Below are positions 57,495 to 64,000 of a stretch of 64,000 nucleotides of DNA, one piece after another. Position 1 is the stretch's first letter, and the number at the start of each line of letters is the position of its first letter. A program made the translations under genes and the position numbers. The DNA comes from Malus domestica. Lineage: Eukaryota > Streptophyta > Magnoliopsida > Rosales > Rosaceae. The notes under the pieces are model-generated. The model had not been told where the DNA came from and made no database searches. It was given only the letters and a program-made list of their open reading frames with translations. The stretch covers positions 744,001 through 808,000 of the forward strand of contig NC_091670.1 of assembly GCF_042453785.1 (NCBI RefSeq). The letters run 5' to 3'.

Positions 57495-60400
57495 AGTATG
57501 GTCAATCTCAATAAAGTTGTGGACTTCGCCCACTGAACTTGGAACAAGATAATAGTGGCATCACTGCTCCGTTTAGTTAGCTCCGCATCGAAGGCTATTG
57601 AGTCTATGTCCGAACTTCTAAGGTATGCGTATTCCGATCCTGCTTACTATGATCTTACAGCGATCATGAGTGACATATTGTATGTTATTATAATTTCCAC
57701 TGCGTATTTAGTTATTCAAATTAAATTTATTCCAAAAATTTACCCAGAAACCCAACACACATGACATGTTTTCAAGGTTATTTTGGATATTTCAACTTCC
57801 CACTCGATCCTCTTCAAGATTATTTTGGACATTTCAAGGCTATTTTGAACATTTCAACTCCCTTTTTAATAAATGGACATGGTTGACCATGTTGAATCCT
57901 CAAAGTTTGTAATTAATTAAATTTCATGTTAGTGAGCTTAATGTACTTTTTATTAGTTCACCAAAAAGAAGTAGAGAAACTTGTGAAAAAGTCTAAAGTT
58001 CAAAATCAATTTAGTCCCCCACTCCCCCACTCCTAGTGTACATATATTTTGTATAAAAAAAATTGTGAAAAGGAGATCAATATTTCAAAATAACTCCGAA
58101 CATAAACTTATTTTAAATTAAAAACTTAACGAAATTAGAATGAGATGAGAAATTATGATTTCAGATAATTTATATGATAAATCGTTTAAAATTATATTAT
58201 TATTATTATCTATACTAAAACTCGGTTTACCCGGTAGTGTTGTTCACTGTTCGTGAACAGTGTTTCGACGGAAATGTCCTCGTTTTCTTCTTTGTTCTGC
58301 TTACTGTTTCCACTTTTCTACAGTGGAAAGTCGGTTGTGCCCTTCTGCGTCTTTCATCGTTTCTTTCTCTGCTTTGACCGCATCGTTTTTACTTTTACCC
58401 ATTCTCTTCGTATTTTCATCTCAGTTGCTCTGCAATTTTCTCCTTCATCGCTCCCTCTTTTGCTGCCAAATCTTTGCTCTTTCTTCGCAAAATAGTCTCA
58501 AAAGAGATCCTGACTTTAATTTTATTGGGGATTTGGTTTCCGGTCTTCTCCGGTGTTGGACCCTTTGTTTGATTTTATTGGCTGTTTTGTTTCCGGTCTT
58601 CTCCATTGTCGAACCCTTTGTTGGTCATCGTTTTGTTCTCATCTTGCCATCGTTGGGATCAAAATTTGAAGGTCAGTTTGTTTTCAACGTTTTATCTTTA
58701 TTTTTTGATCTGTAGGGTAAGAAATTTAAGCTCTTTGTTTATGTTTTTTATTTTTTTTGCGGATCTGGAGGTTGGGACAAATTTTTTGTCAAATTGAAGG
58801 CTAATCATGTGCTACCTCTTCAGATTATTGATAAAGAAATTATATTGAGCTTAGCTATATTTAAAACAACTATGTGCAATTTTCGATTCTTAGTTTGTGT
58901 TTATTTGAAAGGAGCCTTGCCAAATTGGTTTTATCTGTTGTGTTTACGATGGTTCTAATAAATTGGTTTTCCATGTGAGTAATTTTTTGGTCCAGAATTG
59001 TATATGTTTGGAAGAAAGTCTGATATAAGTTGAGTTGGTAATGTTTTTTCGCTTTGCTTCTGATTGGTGTGTGTGGTTGCTTCAGATCTTGATCGTTTTT
59101 TAAAAGGGAGACTCGATTTGTTCTGATTGGTGTGTGTGGTTACTTCAGATTTTAATCGTTTTTTAAGAAGAGAAACTCAGTGTGCTTTCCACTTATTTTT
59201 TGGAGTTGTCTTCGTTATTGGTTTGAGTCAGTAATGAGCGAGGAAAAAGCTTTGTAAAGGAAAGTATTCAAAATTAGTTAAGGGTTTTACAAAAATTCAA
59301 AAGCTTAAATACTTAAATACAGCTTTCTTTAGATTAGTATGCAGAAATCAAAAGGCTTTGAAAGGCACATTGTTTAAAATCATTTGAAGCTTTTACAAAG
59401 GTTTGAGAGCTTTAGTGATTAATTAGTGCTTAATTATGAATTCAACCATATATGTTTAGTTAAATTAAACAATGATGTAATGCTGAATTAAGGTATGTGA
59501 TTCAATTACCATTGTGAAAATTAGCACTTTTTATATTGGGGATTAAGAACATTGATGGTGGCAATTTTTCTGAATGGTGAGGTATTTCGTTTGCTTTCGT
59601 TGTCAAATAGCGTTCTCACATGGGTGGAGAACAATACATATATTTTATATGGTAGATCAATAACAAACACTCTGTTTGGTTCTAATTTTTGGATAATTTG
59701 GTATTATTCCAGAGATAATGCAGACAAGAAACTGTTAACTCTTATTTATTAAATAGATGTATCAAATATGTTTTGCATGGCAAAGATCATATCTGTTTGG
59801 TTAATGATACAACTATTCCAGCTTTTCTTAATTGAGTGGAGTGTATTGCAGGTCATTAGGCTCCTTTTGCTTCCAAAGTTTTTGAACCTGACCGAAGTCA
59901 GTTTGCTGAATCGCTTTTGCGTGTTAGTGATGTATGATTTTCTTTTTTGCACAATCATGATGAAAAACTGAATTTGACTTATTTGATTTTGGGTTTTTGT
60001 TGTTCCTGTTGCTAATTTTGTGTTTTTTTTTTCCAGTTTTTTTTGGCAGTGAAATCATCGCTGCCTTCTAACAAATCTAGCTGCTGTAATATCAATTGTT
60101 ATTGTTGGAGGGAGGTAAAGTTACTATCTTGCTTTATAAAGTGTAGGATTTTATTTTATTTATTTATTTTATTTTGTATTTTTTTTCTTTGTTTCTTTCT
60201 TTGGCTTCTCTAAAATTCTGTTGGTATAATTGTTCATTTTTTTTTGCTGTGGCTTTGTACAATAGTGTGTCGTGTTGAAACACACTGTTTTCATTATTGG
60301 TTTTAGTTATTTGTTATTGTTTTTTGTTCTGTTTTCACACTTTTTTCATACAAAATGTTTAATTGCTGACTCATTCCTCTTTAATGCCATGTTAAATTGT

Positions 60401-60934
60401 TTTGAAACTAATAACGAGATAAACAAACTCAGACAATATTAAGGCTACTCAGTGTCTGCTGTTCACTGAATAAGTGTTGATAATACTGATCTAGCGTAAA
60501 TTTTATTCTTACACCAGTCTTAATACTCATTGAGAAAAACTATTTGGTGATAATCTAAGTATTAAATATGCAGATACAGTTTTGGCATCAATTTCAATTA
60601 TTGTATTTGTTTTCTATTTGGCCAATTCATGATTTCTTTGGTTGATAAAAGGATGAAAGCAAAGAAGATGCACATTTTTATCAGTTGTTATATTTATTTA
60701 TTTATTAAATTTGTAATTCCATTGTCTAGAGTGACTTCAAAACAAGGTTTAAATTTTTTAATAACAAACGGAGAAATAATGTTGACAATTATACTTTGAA
60801 TATGGTATTTAAAGATGTCTTACAAATTTATAATTACGTGCTTCGCTTTATGACCTCATAGGTAAAAAAATTTATATTTATTTAAATATAATTGAATAAC
60901 ATGTACAATGCTATTTATCTATAATTTTCTGATT
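57495..60934. other. AT-rich region, no gene recognised
   Basis: A short perfect hairpin (CACTGTTC-GT-GAACAGTG) sits at 58245-58262. A pyrimidine-rich stretch (58265-58780) gives overlapping ORFs without domain similarity. Two similar segments around TCTGATTGGTGTGTGTGGTT occur at 59060 and 59123. Nothing else supported. Confidence 0.45.
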
Positions 60935-60951
60935 ACTGCTAAACATAATCA

Positions 60952-61074
60952 GAAAAGACTTAGAGTACTTGGATCTAACGGATGACATGACACAAAACCG
61001 AGCGCAATGGCGTTCTAGGATTCATATAGCCGACCCCACTTAGTGGGAAAAGGCTTTGTTGTTGTTGTTGTTGT
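60952..61074 (+). mobile_element. RTE-like LINE 3' tail with a clear TSD
   Basis: A 123-bp insert from AAAAGACTTAGAGTACTTGG to a (TTG)n tail, flanked by a perfect 17-bp duplication ACTGCTAAACATAATCA at 60935-60951 and 61075-61091. Same sequence family as 1186 and 33979. Confidence 0.88.
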
Positions 61075-61091
61075 ACTGCTAAACATAATCA

Positions 61092-63190
61092 ATGTCTTCC
61101 TTTTGTATATGCAGAATGAAAAACAGATTCTTTGCAAGCATCACACAAAGGCCATCGTTTATTTTGTATGAAAACCACAGGTTAATTCAGTCTTAATTGG
61201 TTTTTTATTTATTTAATACAAAACGTATTAAATAATATATCCATTTCTATATTCATTCTGTCACGATGTTGTTCTAGCATCTATTTCTGCTTTTCAAGTT
61301 TTCCATTGTGAAATTACAATATTGGTATTTGATTTTCGTATTTGATAAACTGTTCACGTCCCATTGGTTCTGTTATAGAAACTTGCACATTTTCACAGGT
61401 TCTGTATAACAAACATATCTATATGTATTTATTTCTTTGATTGAATTGTTTTATTTTCAGATTTGTAGCCAATGATCTTTTACCGATTGTCTAAGAGCTT
61501 CCATAGGACTTGCTATGTGCTATTCCTTTGCGGTAACCTCCATTAGGGATGAAAATGCTACAAACAACATTGTAAGTCTCAAAAGGTTTAAGAAATTTTA
61601 AATCTTTTCATCACATGGTTTTCAAAATTTTCATTATGTTTGAATTTGTATCTGATTTCATATTCTAGCGAGTTCATCGTTGATTTGTCATCTTTGTTAT
61701 ATGAAATGATAGAGAACGGTTTCCTAGATGCAATGTTCATTTATTCTTAATCATAAATTTAATTTAATTTTGTAGGTTCACCTTTTTCCAAAAGAAAATT
61801 AATCTGAAAATCCAACTGAGGTGTAAATCCCTGCGTTTACTTAACGTTTATAATTCATCCTTCCCCACCCTGTATCCCAAATTACAATTGAAGACTTCAA
61901 CGGTATGTACCAACAATTCAAGCTTTATTCCCTTTTTTTACTTAATATTTTAGTTTTACATTTAATCTATACTAACATTTTTTCTCAGGAGAATTGATTG
62001 TTACCAATATAAATAATGACTATCTTCTTTTGACTTACTCTAGAATACATGACTAATCTCTTATCTGATCACTGAGAAGTTTACTTCAATATCTAAAAAT
62101 ATTAGCCAAGACGTTCCCATTACAAATATACCCTGTCCACATGGCTTAATTCAACAAAAAAACATTTGGTAATAGATAAATTGTTAAATCTATCTATATA
62201 TCATTTTTATTGGTTATTGGCTCTATTTAACAATTCCTCTGTTTCTAAAGTCTTCTTTCATTTAGTTAAAGCATGTGAAACAATTACATCTTTGGTTAGA
62301 CCATCTTTGTTTATACTTTTAGACATCCATCTTAAACCCCTCAGTGATCAGCACAGTCATTAGCCATGTATTACAACTAAGCCAATAGAAGAAAGTCTTT
62401 ACCTACAAATTGGTAACAATTGATTCTTCTGAGAAGGAAAAATGGAAATGATGATCGTTTGTCCGAATTATGCAAGTTGAAATAACTTAGCAACTTATAC
62501 CTGTGTACTATATAGAACAACGAACTAAACGTATTTGATCCATTTTTGTATACCGTCTCCTTCTATTTTTACAAAAAAAATTCATACAAAATTGACTGTT
62601 AATTAACAATATAATTATTCAATTTGATCACACAATGCTTTAGTTTTAGGTTTCTTTTTTTTTTCTTTTCCAAAGGTGCACCAATATAAGACTTTCGATT
62701 AAACACCAACATGATTACATTTGTGATAAGACTGTAATTATACAATTAGTATTCGCTAAATATGAGGTTCCTGAAAAAGAGAACGGAAGCATATTGTTAG
62801 CTTAGATTTATATTTCTTATTACTTTCATGCAGATTTTGATTCTTGACCTTTTCAGTTCTAAAAACAATTTGATGCATAAGAATTTATTCATGCTTACTG
62901 TTATTTTACAGCATAACCCGTTATTCTGTAAAGCATCGCCTCCAATCATCATTCATTTGAAGGTACACCATTCTAACACTATCTTTTATTTGCTTTGATA
63001 AAATTATTTCTCAGCTGTTTAACTTATAAACAATGACAATATTATTTCTTCCCTTGGTTAAATATTAAATACCTAAACACTTTCCTGCGTGTTAACTGTC
63101 AATTTACACACTTAACAACCCTTCACAAGCTCACATTTGAATCAACATTTTTTCACACCGTACAACACAACTTTAACCGTTGAATTACTT
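61092..63190. other. AT-rich region, no gene recognised
   Basis: Scattered splice-like and exon-like pieces (for example near 61100, 61470, 61780 and 62910) do not assemble into a coherent frame. It could be a decayed element. Confidence 0.4.
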
Positions 63191-63191
63191 T

Positions 63192-64000
63192 TTTTGAAAA
63201 GAAACGAAAGAATTTTATAAAACGAAAGAATTACAAAAGAGAAACAACAACCACAAGCAAAAGAAAACCACCCCGAGCTAAAAGAAAACTAGCAGGGGCC
63301 CCTAAAGAACACTAAAAGAACAGAGGAAAAGCTAGACCAAGTCAAATAACGGCAGCTAACATATCCCTAAAAATAGAAGAGAAATTGTAATCTCTAAACT
63401 CCACTGAAACCGAAGCCCAAAGGGCTGCCCAGTGTTTTACTCTATCCCAAATCTCCTCAACCCCCACTCCCTTGTACTCCTCAAAGACTCTTTTATTACG
63501 CTCCAACCAAATGTTCCAGAAGAGGGCCATCAACAGAGATCCCCACAAAGTTTTGGCTTTCCTCCCTTTCCCTAGGCCTTCGAACTTAGTGCTAAGGAGC
63601 TCAAAACAGCCCTTTGGAGTGACCCATCTCATTCCAGCTTCGTTGAGCAATTTCCACCAAAGTTGAATGCTATACGGACAGTGGAGGAAAACATGGTTGA
63701 CGCTTTCCTCCCCGGAATTGCACAATGCGCACCAATGGGGGGAGAAACAAACAAAAGGCATTCGTCTTTGGACTTGATCACACGTATTAACCTTCCCAAG
63801 CGCCACTAGCCACACAAGGATTTTGACTTTTGGAGGCACTTTTGCTTTCCATATCTAAACGAAAGGGGGAAAATGTTGCACAACTTCATTGTTACGAAGG
63901 AAAGAGTTATAGGATTTGCAAGTGAACTGGCCAGAACCTTCTAAATTCCATCTTCTCCTGTCTTCTCTGGAATGACGCAGCCGAACAGACTCCACCTTCT
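63192..64000 (-). pseudogene. L1-type LINE 3' end (reverse-transcriptase zinc-binding domain), cut by window edge
   Basis: On the minus strand the frame 63839-63342 reads PPKVKILVWLVALGKVNTCD, then HWCALCNSGEESVNHVFLHC, the zf-RVT zinc-binding motif (C-x2-C...H-x4-C), then LFWNIWLERNKRVFEEY. Upstream the same frame continues to the window end (FTCKSYNSFL) but has a TAG at 63855-63857. Downstream is a T-rich 3' UTR ending in a short A7 tail near 63192. The rest of the element lies to the right of the window. Confidence 0.85.

Noticed and set aside
58253..58715. Hydrophobic Phe/Leu/Ser-rich ORFs
   Set aside because: Pyrimidine-rich DNA gives such frames by chance; no family similarity or start context.

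Overview
The window is plant nuclear DNA: split genes with GT/AG introns, plant-specific gene families, LTR retrotransposons, LINE and SINE tails and hAT transposons. The gene content and repeat families fit a woody rosid, most probably a Rosaceae fruit tree of the apple/pear group. That placement is inference from family resemblance, not from a database comparison.

I support five host genes. From left to right they are: the 3' two-thirds of a bifunctional aspartokinase-homoserine dehydrogenase (+, 35-4272, running off the left edge); a chloroplast-type SNARE-associated/VTT (DedA-like) membrane protein (+, 26502-40348, seven exons, first intron about 9.8 kb); a small DUF1442 protein (+, 42027-42969); DAD1, the oligosaccharyltransferase subunit (-, 45356-47175, five exons); and a SABATH carboxyl methyltransferase (-, 49011-52363, three exons). 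A broken NLR disease-resistance fragment lies at 43600-44720. These genes look functionally unrelated; there is no operon-like logic.

Most of the rest is mobile DNA, and its history can be read from target-site duplications (TSDs). A minus-strand Tat-type Ty3/gypsy element (4933-26223, TSD AGCTC) carries decayed gag, protease, RT, two RNase H regions and integrase. A second family member (8850-17274, TSD TATTT, LTRs differing at only about six sites) is nested in it in the opposite orientation. The nested copy has no pol: it has gag, several tandem-repeat arrays and an intact 224-codon ORF antisense to the element. The same ORF, exactly the same length but with two stops, survives antisense in the outer element. 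This conserved antisense ORF is the most interesting coding novelty here.

Intron 1 of the VTT gene has taken three separate insertions: a very young Ty1/copia element flanked by 148-bp direct repeats; a 621-bp hAT-type MITE (TSD CCCCTATG); and a 2.5-kb chimera of an RTE-like LINE 3' end joined to gypsy-family sequence, bounded by one 19-bp TSD. Further right are a 3.66-kb hAT element (53076-56738, TSD ATTGGAAC) whose transposase is open except for one stop codon, a 123-bp LINE tail with a 17-bp TSD, a copia relic, an LTR remnant, and the 3' end of an L1-type LINE running off the right edge. The stretch 57500-63190 is AT-rich and I recognise no gene in it.
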